DNA of 64,000 nucleotides from Elusimicrobium sp. (GTDB lineage: Bacteria > Elusimicrobiota > Elusimicrobia > Elusimicrobiales > Elusimicrobiaceae). The notes below the pieces were generated by a model. It worked only from the letters and a program-made list of their open reading frames with translations, was not told where the DNA came from and ran no database searches. Numbering within the stretch: position 1 is the first letter of the stretch; each line of letters starts with the position of its first letter. Location: NCBI GenBank assembly GCA_015062115.1, contig SUVG01000008.1:26806-90805 (forward strand). The letters run 5' to 3'. Below, piece by piece: positions 16,421 to 25,451 of the stretch. Both the position numbers and the translations under genes were made by a program.

Positions 16421-16912
16421 ATGAAACAGGGTTTTACGCTTATTGAACTGATGGTAGTAGTGCTTATTATTGGTATTTTGTCCTCGGTGGCATTACCCCA
16501 ATATCAAAAATCAGTGGAAAAAGCACGCGCGGCGGAAGCTCTTTCTACTTTGGGGAGTTTGTACCGACAATATGAATCTTGCCGTCTTGAACATCGCGAT
16601 AAAAGACAGTGCGATCAAGCCGGGGATTTTAAGAATTTTACAATTCGCCCTCCGGGTACTAAAGTTGCCGATGAATGTTATGAAACAAAAGAATGGCGCT
16701 ATTGCCCGCCTGGTCAATCTGATATTAGAGCCTATCGCATTTCTTCCGGTGGTATTAAAGGTGTTTTGACTATTTGGGGATATGGGTATGGCTCTTCAGG
16801 CAAGGATTGCTTGGGTACAATTACCTGTGACAATGAGGACGATGCTTCTTTCTGCAAAACTTTAGGGTTTACTGCCAAACAAACAGGCTGCTCCGGTTTT
16901 GTGAAACCTTAA
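16421..16912 (+). CDS. type IV pilin-like protein
   Basis: The 163-residue prepilin has the site QG|FTLIELMVVVLIIG (Gly -1, Phe +1, Glu +5) and LPQYQKSVEKARAAEALST, the same N-terminal pattern as the neighbouring pilin. The body is Cys-rich; the end contains DCLGTITCDNEDDASFCKTLG, whose FCKTLG matches the terminal Cys motif of other pilins here (CKTVG at the 48736 gene). It is a separate transcription unit, with its own -10 and terminator. Confidence 0.92.
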   Translation: MKQGFTLIELMVVVLIIGILSSVALPQYQKSVEKARAAEALSTLGSLYRQYESCRLEHRDKRQCDQAGDFKNFTIRPPGTKVADECYETKEWRYCPPGQSDIRAYRISSGGIKGVLTIWGYGYGSSGKDCLGTITCDNEDDASFCKTLGFTAKQTGCSGFVKP

Positions 16913-16930
16913 AATTTTAAGGGACTGATT

Positions 16931-16967
16931 AAAAAAGGGAAACTTATAAAAAGTTTCCCTTTTTTGT
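16931..16967. terminator. bidirectional terminator
   Basis: AAAAAAGGGAAACTT-ATAAA-AAGTTTCCCTTTTTT lies between the pilin (+) and the ion channel (-). Confidence 0.9.
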
Positions 16968-17737
16968 TATACCTGCGGCTTATTTTTTTTATGTTCGAAC
17001 TTTTTAAATTCCTGGATAATTCCGGCCGTCAGCACCGCCGTAATAATGGCAAATAGCACTAACCCCAAAGCCACGGTTACCCCTGTTATCAGGCGGCCTT
17101 CCAAGGTAATGGGGATTAAATCTCCGTAGCCAATTGTGGTAAAGGTTTCCAAAGACCACCACATGGCATCTATCATATTTCGAAAAACTTCCGGTTGTGC
17201 CGGGTGTTCTACCCGATAAATCATAAAGGCACTCCATACCCATAGCATAAGTACAAATGCACTGCAAACAGAAAGTTCCCCCTTCTTTTCCGCTACAACG
17301 GTATTCATCAGTTGGATAGCATTTGTGTAGCGCATCAGCATTAAAATACGAAAGACACGCATCAACCGTATGGCCCCATAACCGAAAATAAATAAAGGGG
17401 AAATGGCAAATAAATCTATTAACATAAGCGGAGTCAGCATATATTTTATGCGCCCGATTATGGGGCGGGAGAAATGTGGGTCTTCCGTGCAGACGATTAA
17501 GCGCAAGGCATATTCCAAACCAAAAACAAATGTCATCGCTAAGTCCAGATGATAAGCCCAGCGTTTTAACCAAGGGTGGATATCGGGCACGCTTTCTATC
17601 ATATCAATCGGTACAGTTAATAAAATGAGGGTGATGATAAGGGCATTAACCCCCCATGTAACCTTGCTTGAATTATTAAATTGCAAGGTGTTGTAGAGAT
17701 AATTTTTTAAGGTTTGATGCGCGTGTTGTTTGGGCAT
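16967..17737 (-). CDS. voltage-gated potassium channel-type ion transporter
   Basis: This 256-residue six-helix channel subunit has an S4-like segment with spaced arginines (IRLMRVFRILMLMRY, about 128-142). The pore helix and selectivity filter read WWSLETFTTIGYGDLIP (about 190-206); TIGYGD is the K+ filter. It ends in a short basic cytoplasmic tail with no RCK domain. A GGGGGG ribosome site precedes the ATG. The gene is monocistronic. Confidence 0.92.
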   Translation of the reverse strand: MPKQHAHQTLKNYLYNTLQFNNSSKVTWGVNALIITLILLTVPIDMIESVPDIHPWLKRWAYHLDLAMTFVFGLEYALRLIVCTEDPHFSRPIIGRIKYMLTPLMLIDLFAISPLFIFGYGAIRLMRVFRILMLMRYTNAIQLMNTVVAEKKGELSVCSAFVLMLWVWSAFMIYRVEHPAQPEVFRNMIDAMWWSLETFTTIGYGDLIPITLEGRLITGVTVALGLVLFAIITAVLTAGIIQEFKKFEHKKNKPQV

Positions 17738-17840
17738 AAATATCCCCCCTACAGAAGTATAGGGAATGTGAAATGTTACGGGCCACCTTGTTTTTAGATT
17801 AGAAAAGGATATCCAAAGGAAAGCCGAAAGGCCTTGGAAA

Positions 17841-17855
17841 TGTTACAATAGCCTT
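17841..17855 (+). promoter_or_regulatory. extended -10 of a leaderless sirtuin transcript
   Basis: TG-T-TACAAT (17841-17849) is followed by AGCCTT and then the ATG at 17856. The 6-nt distance is that of a -10 box to a transcript start, and there is no Shine-Dalgarno. Confidence 0.5.
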
Positions 17856-18590
17856 ATGAACGAATTCATAGAAGCCGTTAAACTAATCAAACAAGCCGAA
17901 TATGGGGTTGTTTTTACGGGGGCAGGTGTCAGCGTGGAAAGCGGCATCGCGCCGTTTACGGGCCAAGGAGGTCTGTGGAACCAATACGACCCAAAATTTA
18001 TTGAAATCAATTTTTTCTACAGTAATCCCACCCAAAGTTGGGAAGAAATGAAAAAGATTTTCTTTACGGATATGGAAGAATCTTCCCCCAACAAAGCACA
18101 CGAGGTTATTGCCAAATTGGAAAAGAAAAAAATGGTGCGCGGGGTGATTACACAAAATATAGACGGGCTTCACCAAAAAGCCGGCAGTAAAAATGTGCAA
18201 GAATTTCACGGTACGATTCATACCCTTTCCTGTACTTGTTGCGGGAAAAAATACGGACTAAAAGAGATAAATTTACAAACGGTTCCCCCCCGTTGTTCCT
18301 GCGGGGGCGTGCTAAAGCCGGATTTTGTTTTCTATGGGGAAGGTATCCCCGCAGGGGCCTATGAGAAATCTTTGGAAATGGCCCAAAACGCCGATGTGAT
18401 GATTATTGTGGGTACGGCAGGGCAGGTAATGCCTGCTTGCAGTTTGCCCATAACAGCCAAGGAGTGGGGTGCCAAAATAATTGAGGTCAACCCGCAACCT
18501 TCCGCTTTTACGGATACAATTACCGATTATTACTTTGCCGAAAAAGCCGGTGAGTTTTTTGATAAGTTGGAAAAAGAAATGAAATTATGA
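17856..18590 (+). CDS. Sir2-family NAD-dependent protein deacylase
   Basis: The 244-residue sirtuin has the NAD-binding TGAGVS (21-26), QNIDGLHQKAGS (100-111) and catalytic His118 in EFHGTIHTLSC. Zinc ligands are visible as CTCCGKKYG (Cys126-129 region) and CSCGG, with a C-terminal VNPQPSAFT. Unusually, the GxPxFRG segment reads GIAPFTG (30-36), replacing the common Arg with Thr, and the GTSxxVxPA segment reads GTAGQVMPA. It is monocistronic with an apparently leaderless start. It probably regulates metabolic enzymes by deacetylation; the substrate is unknown. Confidence 0.9.
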   Translation: MNEFIEAVKLIKQAEYGVVFTGAGVSVESGIAPFTGQGGLWNQYDPKFIEINFFYSNPTQSWEEMKKIFFTDMEESSPNKAHEVIAKLEKKKMVRGVITQNIDGLHQKAGSKNVQEFHGTIHTLSCTCCGKKYGLKEINLQTVPPRCSCGGVLKPDFVFYGEGIPAGAYEKSLEMAQNADVMIIVGTAGQVMPACSLPITAKEWGAKIIEVNPQPSAFTDTITDYYFAEKAGEFFDKLEKEMKL

Positions 18591-18620
18591 AAAAACGGGC
18601 AGCCCGAAAGGCTGCCCGTA
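18590..18620 (-). terminator. terminator between sirtuin and DUF805 genes
   Basis: GGGCAGCC-CGAAA-GGCTGCCC hairpin (18597-18617). On the minus strand it is followed by six T, so it mainly serves the DUF805 gene. Confidence 0.75.
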
Positions 18621-18624
18621 CTGT

Positions 18625-19038
18625 TTAGAGGGGCGGTAGTCCAAATCGGTTTTCTCCCTTAGTTCCGGGAAAAAGCATTAAAATACCTATGATGAAGAGC
18701 CCTAAATAGGGAAGCAGTAAGAGAAGTAACCACCAGGCACTTGTGTTTTGGTCATGCAGGCGGCGCGCAGAAATCGCTAAAAAAAGCCCCAAGCCGACTA
18801 ACAACATCAAAGGCGTTAGAATAAACAGCAACAACCAGCCCAAGCTTTGTTGGGCATCGGACGAAAGGTTGTCCCCAAAGGTTGCTATTCCCCCCGCAAA
18901 TAATACAAAAAATAAAATATACCACAGGGGGATGGCCCAAATCGTATATAACCAAAATTCCTTACGGTTGCTTCTTCCTCTAAAATCGAGCAGGCGCTGA
19001 AGGGGGCCGGTTAAATAAGAAAGTGCTTTTTTTATCAT
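18625..19038 (-). CDS. DUF805 membrane protein
   Basis: The 137-residue inner membrane protein has the DUF805 pattern. An N-terminal RGRSNRKEFWLYTIW segment precedes the first helix, two further hydrophobic regions follow, then ISARRLHDQNTSAWWLLL and a PGTKGENRFG end. Function of the family is unknown. Its start overlaps the stop of the upstream HD-domain gene by 4 bases (ATGA). A second DUF805 gene lies on the other side of the HD gene. Confidence 0.9.
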   Translation of the reverse strand: MIKKALSYLTGPLQRLLDFRGRSNRKEFWLYTIWAIPLWYILFFVLFAGGIATFGDNLSSDAQQSLGWLLLFILTPLMLLVGLGLFLAISARRLHDQNTSAWWLLLLLLPYLGLFIIGILMLFPGTKGENRFGLPPL

Positions 19039-19622
19039 TTCAATAACTCCGTTTCGTGGCGGACTTTCTCTTCCGTTTCGCGCATGGCTTGTAAAGTTAA
19101 GTCCAATAGTTTATCCAACTCCCAACCCAACATTTCGGCCCCTTGCCTGATAACCTCACGCGAGCAACCCGCCGCAAATTTTTTATCCTTAAATTTCTTT
19201 TTCAGGCTGGAAAGTTCCATGTCTTGCGTACTTTTAGACGGCCGCATACGTGCAGCCGCCCCGATAAGCCCTGTCAGTTCGTCGGTAGCGAAAAGGAGTT
19301 TTTCCATTTCGTGTTCGGGTTTTATGTCCGTCATAATGCCGTACGCATGGCAACAAATGGCACGTACCAGTTCGGGCTCGGCATTTATTTCGGCCAGTAA
19401 TTCGGGGGCTTTTTGGCAGTGTTCTTGCGGGAACTGTTCAAAGTCCACATCGTGTAAAAGGCCGCAAACGGCCCAAAAGTCGGCCTGTTCTAAGTAGCCG
19501 AGGTTCCCTGCAAACCAACGCAAAACGGCCTCTACCGTCAGCGCATGGAGCAGATGAAACGGCTCCTTGTTATATTTTTGCAAGAGGGAAAGGGCTTGCT
19601 CCCGTGTAATAGTTGTTTTCAT
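19035..19622 (-). CDS. HD-domain phosphohydrolase-like protein
   Basis: The 195-residue protein has HLLHALTVEAVLRWF (about residues 23-37) and the metal-binding pair in CGLLHDVDFEQFPQEH (about 53-68). A later CCHAYGIM (about 90) and DELTGLIGAA complete the usual HD-hydrolase pattern. Members bind divalent metal and hydrolyse phosphate esters, but no substrate is indicated. The ATG at 19622 is preferred over a TTG six codons earlier; neither has a strong ribosome site. It is translationally coupled to the downstream DUF805 gene. Confidence 0.82.
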   Translation of the reverse strand: MKTTITREQALSLLQKYNKEPFHLLHALTVEAVLRWFAGNLGYLEQADFWAVCGLLHDVDFEQFPQEHCQKAPELLAEINAEPELVRAICCHAYGIMTDIKPEHEMEKLLFATDELTGLIGAAARMRPSKSTQDMELSSLKKKFKDKKFAAGCSREVIRQGAEMLGWELDKLLDLTLQAMRETEEKVRHETELLK

Positions 19623-19639
19623 TTTTATATAAAAAGGCA

Positions 19640-19678
19640 AAAAAATACCGCCCTGTTAACAGAGCGGTATTTTACGCA
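19640..19678 (-). terminator. terminator after the second DUF805 gene
   Basis: ATACCGC...GCGGTAT stem with an inner CTGTTAACAG palindrome and a T-run on the minus strand. Confidence 0.8.
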
Positions 19679-19679
19679 A

Positions 19680-20030
19680 TTAGTTAAAGCGGTTTTTCCC
19701 TTCGGTACCGGGGAGAAGCCAGAAGACAAACAAGACCAACGAACCTACAAAGGGAACCAGGTTCAAAAGAACCCACCACCCTCTCAGGTTAATGTCGTGC
19801 AAGCGGCGCACAATAATACCCAAAGAGGGCAAGAAAAGGGCCAATGTAATCAACAATTTGACGACAACTCCGGCTTTTTCACCCAAAGGAATTACGAGAA
19901 GGTTGACACAAACAAACGCGATAAAATAGAACAGTTGGTAGAGCCAAAACTGTTTGCGGTCGGCACGGCCGTTGAAATCAAAATAGTGTTTGGTAATAAC
20001 ATCTAAGAAATAAGTTTTCACTGCGTTCAT
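19680..20030 (-). CDS. DUF805 membrane protein
   Basis: The 116-residue paralog of the 18625 gene has NGRADRKQFWLYQLFYF, VRRLHDINLRGWWVLL and the closing LLPGTEGKNRF. It has three to four transmembrane helices. The start has a strong AGGAGG, and a terminator separates it from the HD gene. Function is unknown. Confidence 0.9.
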   Translation of the reverse strand: MNAVKTYFLDVITKHYFDFNGRADRKQFWLYQLFYFIAFVCVNLLVIPLGEKAGVVVKLLITLALFLPSLGIIVRRLHDINLRGWWVLLNLVPFVGSLVLFVFWLLPGTEGKNRFN

Positions 20031-20096
20031 ACTTCCTCCTAAAATATAGTACGTCCTGTAAAAAAAGAATACAATAAATGTTTGCTCCTATGCAAG

Positions 20097-21890
20097 TTAG
20101 TTGTAAAACTTGGCAAATGTTTTGAAAGCTTCCGCCATGGCTGCCGGGTCGGCCCCGTCCGGGATAGGGTTAAATTCATCGTCGTAATGTTCCAAATTCC
20201 CATACGCATCTATAACGGTTATTTTATTCCCGGTTCGCACGGCTTTCTTGGTGTAACTGGAAATAATTGAAAAGGGGCGCGGGGTATTATCAAACAAATC
20301 TATGCCGATAGAATAGTCTTGCGGCGGGTTTGTGCAACCGTAAATTTGCGAAATAATTGTCGGGGCAATATCGTAATGGTTGGTGGTATATTCTTTGATA
20401 CTGCCCTTGCGGGAAGAATCCCATACCAAAAGAGGTACTTCTGTTTGGTATTTGGCAAAGTTACTGTTATGCCCCCAAAAGTTATTGCGTGTATCGTTGA
20501 TTTCTTGCCCGTGGTCTCCCGTCAAAAGGATAACCGTATTTTCCAACAGGTTGTTTTTCTTCAAAGAGTCAAATACGCGGGCAAGTTGGCGGTCTATAAA
20601 ATGCACAGAATTTTTATAGCGGTTGAGATAAGGGGTCGGGTCGGTATTTTTAGAAAGCAGCAGATAGTTCATTTGTTCGCCGGCAGGCGTGAAAACGGTA
20701 TCTTCTGCCGGATAGTCGCTCCCATGCGGGGCATCTAAAAACAAGAAACCGAAAAAGGGCTTGTCGGCAGGCTTTTTGTCTAAGAAGTCCGTTAATCCGT
20801 TTACGGCGTCAATGTCGCGTTCCCATTTTGTGTCGCCTTGAGAGGATATTCGCAAATTGGGAATTTCAACAAAAACATTTTGGTGAAAAGTAGGGCTATT
20901 TAATTTGGCACTGCTGTAAACTGCGGGCGTGTAGCCTTGCTTTAAGGCTTGCGAAACTAAAGCCGGGCCTAATTGGCCGGTAGTAAAATCGTTCCAATAG
21001 GAAGAAGGTAAGGAATAGAAAAGAGAAAAAACACCCGCTTCGGTGGCGTTTCCGCCGCTTAAATGGTGCTGAAACTGAGTGACCTTTGGATTTTGTGCCC
21101 AGGCATAAAGGTTGGGCATTACTTGCAAGTTAAAAGAATCCTTCCGCCAAGAATCTACCAAAATAATCAATATGTTTTTGGGCGTAGATGCAGACGAACA
21201 GGTAAGAGGGTGAATCGGGTAGTTTAATTTCCCTTGGGCTGGCATGGTGTAGGCTTTGCGTTTGGGTTCAAAACCCCATTTGCGAAGGCGTCTGTTGGCC
21301 GAAAGCGGATTGGCAAACGGAAGCACCCCCCTCTGCGCCATGACCGAGGGAACCATCATAAATTTTCCCCAAGCATACATGCAGTTATACCCTGCACAAA
21401 CAAGAAATAAAAGGGTCGTTATGATAATGGCGCATTTTCCCGAAAAAGGCCATCTTTTGGAAAGGGCCCAAATCCCCCATTCCACTCCCGCCAGTAGTGC
21501 TATCACGCCAGCCACAATAAACCAAGTGGACGGCGGAAAGATAAAAATTTCTTTCCCGGCGGGGCCGAAGAACAGTTGCAACATAGCCAAATTGATGTGA
21601 AATCTGTATTGAGAAAATACCAAAACGTCTACTGCTAAAGAAAGAGTAATGAATGAGGCCAAAATAATGGAAACAGTTTTAAAGGTTTTCTCCCCTACCA
21701 AGAGCCAAGGAATCGTTAAGAGAAATAAACAAATCGCAAACAAAAACAAATGCCCCGGAATGAATAAAGAGGTAAAAACAATGCCTAAGGTATCGGTATA
21801 AAACCCATTGGTTTTAAAATACGCCAGAGAGAGAACACACCAAATCAGTAAATTAAAAAATATAAATGAAGAAAGTCTGCGAATGTTCAT
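20097..21890 (-). CDS. LapC/YejM-like membrane alkaline-phosphatase-fold protein
   Basis: The 597-residue protein has five N-terminal transmembrane helices matching the DUF3413 region of YejM/PbgA (for example DVLVFSQYRFHINLAMLQLF and FFGPAGKEIFIFPPS, about 90-125). A periplasmic sulfatase/alkaline-phosphatase-fold domain follows. Its metal-site positions are seen at LVDSWRKDSF, NATEAGVFSLFYSLPS (Thr at the nucleophile position) and LTGDHGQEINDT with WGHNSNFAKYQ. In enterobacteria YejM controls LpxC degradation and so lipopolysaccharide amount. Whether that role holds here is unknown; phosphoethanolamine or phosphoglycerol transfer is an alternative. ATG 21890 has GGAG in front and is preferred over TTG 21902. 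Confidence 0.8.
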   Translation of the reverse strand: MNIRRLSSFIFFNLLIWCVLSLAYFKTNGFYTDTLGIVFTSLFIPGHLFLFAICLFLLTIPWLLVGEKTFKTVSIILASFITLSLAVDVLVFSQYRFHINLAMLQLFFGPAGKEIFIFPPSTWFIVAGVIALLAGVEWGIWALSKRWPFSGKCAIIITTLLFLVCAGYNCMYAWGKFMMVPSVMAQRGVLPFANPLSANRRLRKWGFEPKRKAYTMPAQGKLNYPIHPLTCSSASTPKNILIILVDSWRKDSFNLQVMPNLYAWAQNPKVTQFQHHLSGGNATEAGVFSLFYSLPSSYWNDFTTGQLGPALVSQALKQGYTPAVYSSAKLNSPTFHQNVFVEIPNLRISSQGDTKWERDIDAVNGLTDFLDKKPADKPFFGFLFLDAPHGSDYPAEDTVFTPAGEQMNYLLLSKNTDPTPYLNRYKNSVHFIDRQLARVFDSLKKNNLLENTVILLTGDHGQEINDTRNNFWGHNSNFAKYQTEVPLLVWDSSRKGSIKEYTTNHYDIAPTIISQIYGCTNPPQDYSIGIDLFDNTPRPFSIISSYTKKAVRTGNKITVIDAYGNLEHYDDEFNPIPDGADPAAMAEAFKTFAKFYN

Positions 21891-21926
21891 GAGAAACTCC
21901 AAAAAATATTGAAAAATACCCCTAAA

Positions 21927-24059
21927 TTATATCTTTTTTTTATTCATTTCGAGTAGATAGACCCGATTGATTTCTTCTGTTTCTTGGGAAGTGAAGCCCA
22001 GTATTTGGCAAACTAACAGGTTGGTCTTTTCTTGCAGAGAAGAAGTGTCTGCCTGAGAATTTTGCTTTTTAAGTTTAAAAATTTTCTTGGCTATTTTTTC
22101 CAGTTTGCTTCGCTGAGAAGCCGTAGCGTACGGGACGGGCATTTCGCTTAGCGGTTGGCTGTAAAGTTCCAATAAATGTCCTTTTCTTTTCCCCCGGTAG
22201 AAAAGCCACGCATAGTAGGGGGCCGAGTTAAAAAGCCCCAGCAGGTACCACAAACTTACTGAGTTCGTCGGGTTGGAAATGAAATATACATCTGAGCTGG
22301 CATACCAAGGGCCGGGGGCAAAAGCAAAGGTGTTAACGGGTGAACGGTGCGGAACCACCAGTTTTTCTTCTTCAAAATTCATTTTCCGCCGTACGGAGCC
22401 TAACCAATACACTCCCTTTTTTAACTCTTTATCAATCCCGTTATTGTTTTGTTTACGCGCCAAAAGAACGGGCTTAAAACGGCTTAAATGCTTGATAAGG
22501 GTCGGATAATCGGCTGGGTTTAAAGAGCGGTCTTGCGGACAGAAAAAGTCTATTAAGAAAAACCGTGGGGTAAGAGACGGAACATAGGAGCGGATATCCG
22601 AATTTTTAAAAAAGGGTTTTATTTTCTTCTCTTCTTGCGCACAAAGAGGCAAGGATTCTTTTTCTTTTCGAGAAAGAATAAAAACACCGTCTCCTTTTTG
22701 TACTCCCGGTAAGGCAAAGCGCTGTAAATGGGCGGAAGAAATTTTGTCGCAACCCGTCATGAGTCCGTTGGAAATGCGGGCGCAATCTTTTAGGCGCAGG
22801 GGAGCGGCGGCCATTTTGCAAAGGGCTGTTTGTAGTGATGGCTCTTTGCCTGCGCAGATTTGTAAAAAGTGATTTTCTCCCGAGAATAAATCGTCTTGGG
22901 GGCAGCGTTTTCCCCCCACTTGGCAGAAGGGGCGCAGGGAAGGGAATTTTTGAAAAACGGTCATTAAATTATGTTGCCCTTGGGCTTGTTTAAAAACTCG
23001 CTCTTCCCCAAAATCCGTTAGGTGCAAGAGGGCGGTTTCGTGCCGAAGCCTGTTGCGTAAATCTTCCGCGCCTGCGGCCTGCGCATAGTAAGAAGTGGTC
23101 AAAAAGCCTCCAATTCCTTGCGGTCGTAACAGGTCTAAGCCCAAATGGAAAAACAGATAAAGTAAATCTCCTTTAGGTGTCAGGCGTGTTTTCCAGTAAG
23201 GGTTTTTGCGTAAGTGCTTAAAAATTTCGGCATTATTTTTTTGTCCTACATACGGCGGGTTGGCTAAGATAATATCAAAGCCGCCTTCATGAAACACTTG
23301 CGGGCATAACGCAAACCAATCGAGTTTTCCTTGTTCGTCAGTGGAAAGGGAATCTTTGCAGAAAAGATGCGTACCTATTTCTTCCGGCGGACAGAAAACT
23401 CCTTCTTGCAGTAAAGTAAGCCCGGCCCGCAACCGCAAGGTGTGCAGGGCTTGCGGGTCTTTATCCCCCCCGAAAAGGTTATGCTTTAAGATGAATAAAA
23501 GGAGTTCCCCATAACTAAGTGCAGGGTTTAGTGTGTGGCGCAAGTGTGCCAATGTAAGCCAAAAGGGAATTAACAATCCCCCCGCCCCGACCGCCGGGTC
23601 AAGCACGCGTAACCGGGCGAGTTGATTATCCAAATGCTGGCTTTTTTCCGTTGAAAAGGGATTTTTCCCATTTAATAGGGAGGCCGTATCTTGAGAGGAA
23701 ATTCCTGATGAGTGTTTCAAAAATGCACTTAAAGTTTGTTGTACTAAAAGAGAGGCCGTTTCCCAGGGAGTGTAATAAAGGCCCTTTTCCCTGCGGGAAA
23801 TGCTTTGCGTTTCATGCACGAGGGCTAAAGTTTCCGGGGTTAGGTCTGCGTGGGTTCCTTCCGCTCCGCAAGAAAAGTCGACGGGCAGGGGTGTATGTTT
23901 AATGTAAACTCCTTGTTTTTCATCAAACAAAAATGCCAGCCAATCGGCGGGGATATCGGCCGTGTTTGAAAGGGTGCGCAAAACCCACTCCTTCGCGAGC
24001 AGAAAAAGCCGTTTTTCGGGCGGAATCTCTTTTAATAAACGCAGGAGTGTGGGTTTCAT
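21927..24059 (-). CDS. type IIG-like N6-adenine DNA methylase (Eco57I family)
   Basis: The 710-residue protein has motif X-like YYTPWETASLLVQ (95-107), SAM-binding motif I DPAVGAGG (154-161), catalytic NPPY (267-270) and a C-terminal TaqI-type specificity region (ISNGLMTGCDK, SVRRKMNFEEEKLVVPHRS, then LWYLLGLFNSAPYYAWL). The order fits Eco57I/TaqI-C type IIG enzymes. The N-terminal 90 residues are short and show no clear PD-(D/E)XK nuclease, so it may be a methylase only. It overlaps the upstream secreted-protein gene by one base. No separate endonuclease gene is adjacent. Confidence 0.85.
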   Translation of the reverse strand: MKPTLLRLLKEIPPEKRLFLLAKEWVLRTLSNTADIPADWLAFLFDEKQGVYIKHTPLPVDFSCGAEGTHADLTPETLALVHETQSISRREKGLYYTPWETASLLVQQTLSAFLKHSSGISSQDTASLLNGKNPFSTEKSQHLDNQLARLRVLDPAVGAGGLLIPFWLTLAHLRHTLNPALSYGELLLFILKHNLFGGDKDPQALHTLRLRAGLTLLQEGVFCPPEEIGTHLFCKDSLSTDEQGKLDWFALCPQVFHEGGFDIILANPPYVGQKNNAEIFKHLRKNPYWKTRLTPKGDLLYLFFHLGLDLLRPQGIGGFLTTSYYAQAAGAEDLRNRLRHETALLHLTDFGEERVFKQAQGQHNLMTVFQKFPSLRPFCQVGGKRCPQDDLFSGENHFLQICAGKEPSLQTALCKMAAAPLRLKDCARISNGLMTGCDKISSAHLQRFALPGVQKGDGVFILSRKEKESLPLCAQEEKKIKPFFKNSDIRSYVPSLTPRFFLIDFFCPQDRSLNPADYPTLIKHLSRFKPVLLARKQNNNGIDKELKKGVYWLGSVRRKMNFEEEKLVVPHRSPVNTFAFAPGPWYASSDVYFISNPTNSVSLWYLLGLFNSAPYYAWLFYRGKRKGHLLELYSQPLSEMPVPYATASQRSKLEKIAKKIFKLKKQNSQADTSSLQEKTNLLVCQILGFTSQETEEINRVYLLEMNKKKI

Positions 24060-25339
24060 CAGTAATTTCTTAAAAATAAGCGATTACGAATCAGTAAAGT
24101 TTCATACACGCTTAATTGGTGCTTTAGGCGGAAATAGCGAGCATAGAAATTTAAGTCCGTAGGTTCTTGAGCCAACATAACAAGCAGTTGGTTCCGTATG
24201 TCCGCAATAAGCGGTTCTACTTGCAGAGAAATATCCGTGGTTGAAATATATTCTTCCCATTTTGTCCCGTTGGGAATATAGAGAGGAGACCAAGATGTTC
24301 CACGGGCAAAAACAGTTTCGTAAGGAAGATTGAAAGCCTCTGCTACGGCAAAGTGGTTGTAGAGTTTTTCCTGTTGGGCAAGAACGGTTTTTATCTCCAA
24401 AAGTTCCCTGTCGGGAGCCGTTCCGCCGGAAAGAGAGGTTTGGAATTTGTCGTGGTAAAAATGAAGAAATCCCAAGCGTTGGGCATCCGTCATAAAAGTT
24501 TGCCCTTCTTTTAGAAAACTGATTCCCGGGATTTTTCGTACGCGGATAATAATGGTTTTGCGCGGGACGGTAGCTTTTTCCAAGGCTTGCAAAAGCAAGG
24601 AAAAGTATTTCAAGCGAAGTTTTTGGAAATAATAATTTTGGAATTCTTCTTCCGGCAAAAGTTCCACGGGGGTTTTCAGGATTTTTTGCATTTTAGGGGT
24701 AAGCGTTTGAATAATGCTTTGGGCATATGCTTTTTGCTCCTCTAAGGAAAGCGTCGGGAATTTGTCTATCTCCCCCCTGTTTAATATAAAAATCGACGGT
24801 TGCGACGGGTCTAGCAATAAAAGTTTCACTTGTTCTTTCGGAAATAAATGACTAAAACGGGAGACAAGTGAAGGAAGATAAAAGTTTTCCAATTCGACGT
24901 AGGCATTTTTTAAGAGTTCGCTTCTTTTGGTGTAAGCCTGCGTATTTAACGGAACAAATTGGTATTGTAAAAAGGAAAATAAATCGGCGTCTCTGTCGTG
25001 CAGGACTTCTAATTTCCCAAGGATATTGGGGGCGGAAGTAAAATCTGCCTTTAAGAGGCGTTCTTTTTCCGCATCGTTTAATAGTCCGCTATGGGAAAAA
25101 CGGTGATACATCCAATTTTTGGGGGTACTTATTACTTCGTATTTGGCCGTGGATATGCGTAGAGAAGCCTGCAGAATTGTCGGGGAAACCGGAACGGAAA
25201 AGGACTCTTTGGTTAAGGTTTTCCAGAGCGTTTGTTCACCCCAAAACCAAGGAACCGGTTTTTGAGCAAAGGAAAAACCGGAAAGAACAGTAAGTAAAAG
25301 AAACGAAAACGAGAAGCGTTTTATCTGTTTTAAGTTCAT
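24059..25339 (-). CDS. exported hypothetical protein upstream of the methylase
   Basis: I do not recognise this 426-residue protein. It has a signal peptide (FSFSFLLLTVLSGFSFAQ) and a mostly helical body with many Phe/Tyr/Leu and no recognised catalytic motif. Its stop shares a base with the methylase ATG, so the two are co-translated. That pairing is odd, because an exported protein and a cytoplasmic DNA methylase have no evident common task. A TATAAT -10 lies 22 bp upstream, with an AGAGGGAC ribosome site. Confidence 0.75.
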   Translation of the reverse strand: MNLKQIKRFSFSFLLLTVLSGFSFAQKPVPWFWGEQTLWKTLTKESFSVPVSPTILQASLRISTAKYEVISTPKNWMYHRFSHSGLLNDAEKERLLKADFTSAPNILGKLEVLHDRDADLFSFLQYQFVPLNTQAYTKRSELLKNAYVELENFYLPSLVSRFSHLFPKEQVKLLLLDPSQPSIFILNRGEIDKFPTLSLEEQKAYAQSIIQTLTPKMQKILKTPVELLPEEEFQNYYFQKLRLKYFSLLLQALEKATVPRKTIIIRVRKIPGISFLKEGQTFMTDAQRLGFLHFYHDKFQTSLSGGTAPDRELLEIKTVLAQQEKLYNHFAVAEAFNLPYETVFARGTSWSPLYIPNGTKWEEYISTTDISLQVEPLIADIRNQLLVMLAQEPTDLNFYARYFRLKHQLSVYETLLIRNRLFLRNY

Positions 25340-25360
25340 AAACTGTCCCTCTTATTTCTT

Positions 25361-25366
25361 ATTATA
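25361..25366 (-). promoter_or_regulatory. -10 box for the secreted protein-methylase operon
   Basis: Minus-strand TATAAT 22 bp before the ATG at 25339. Upstream, a CAATGGGC / GACCCATTTG hairpin (about 25387-25409) followed by a weak T-run probably ends the preceding minus-strand operon. Confidence 0.45.
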
Positions 25367-25451
25367 AAAGAAAAAAATTATCTTCTCAATGGGCAAAAAG
25401 ACCCATTTGAACAGGCTTTTTAGACCTAATTTTTTTCCTTGAAATGCAGGT

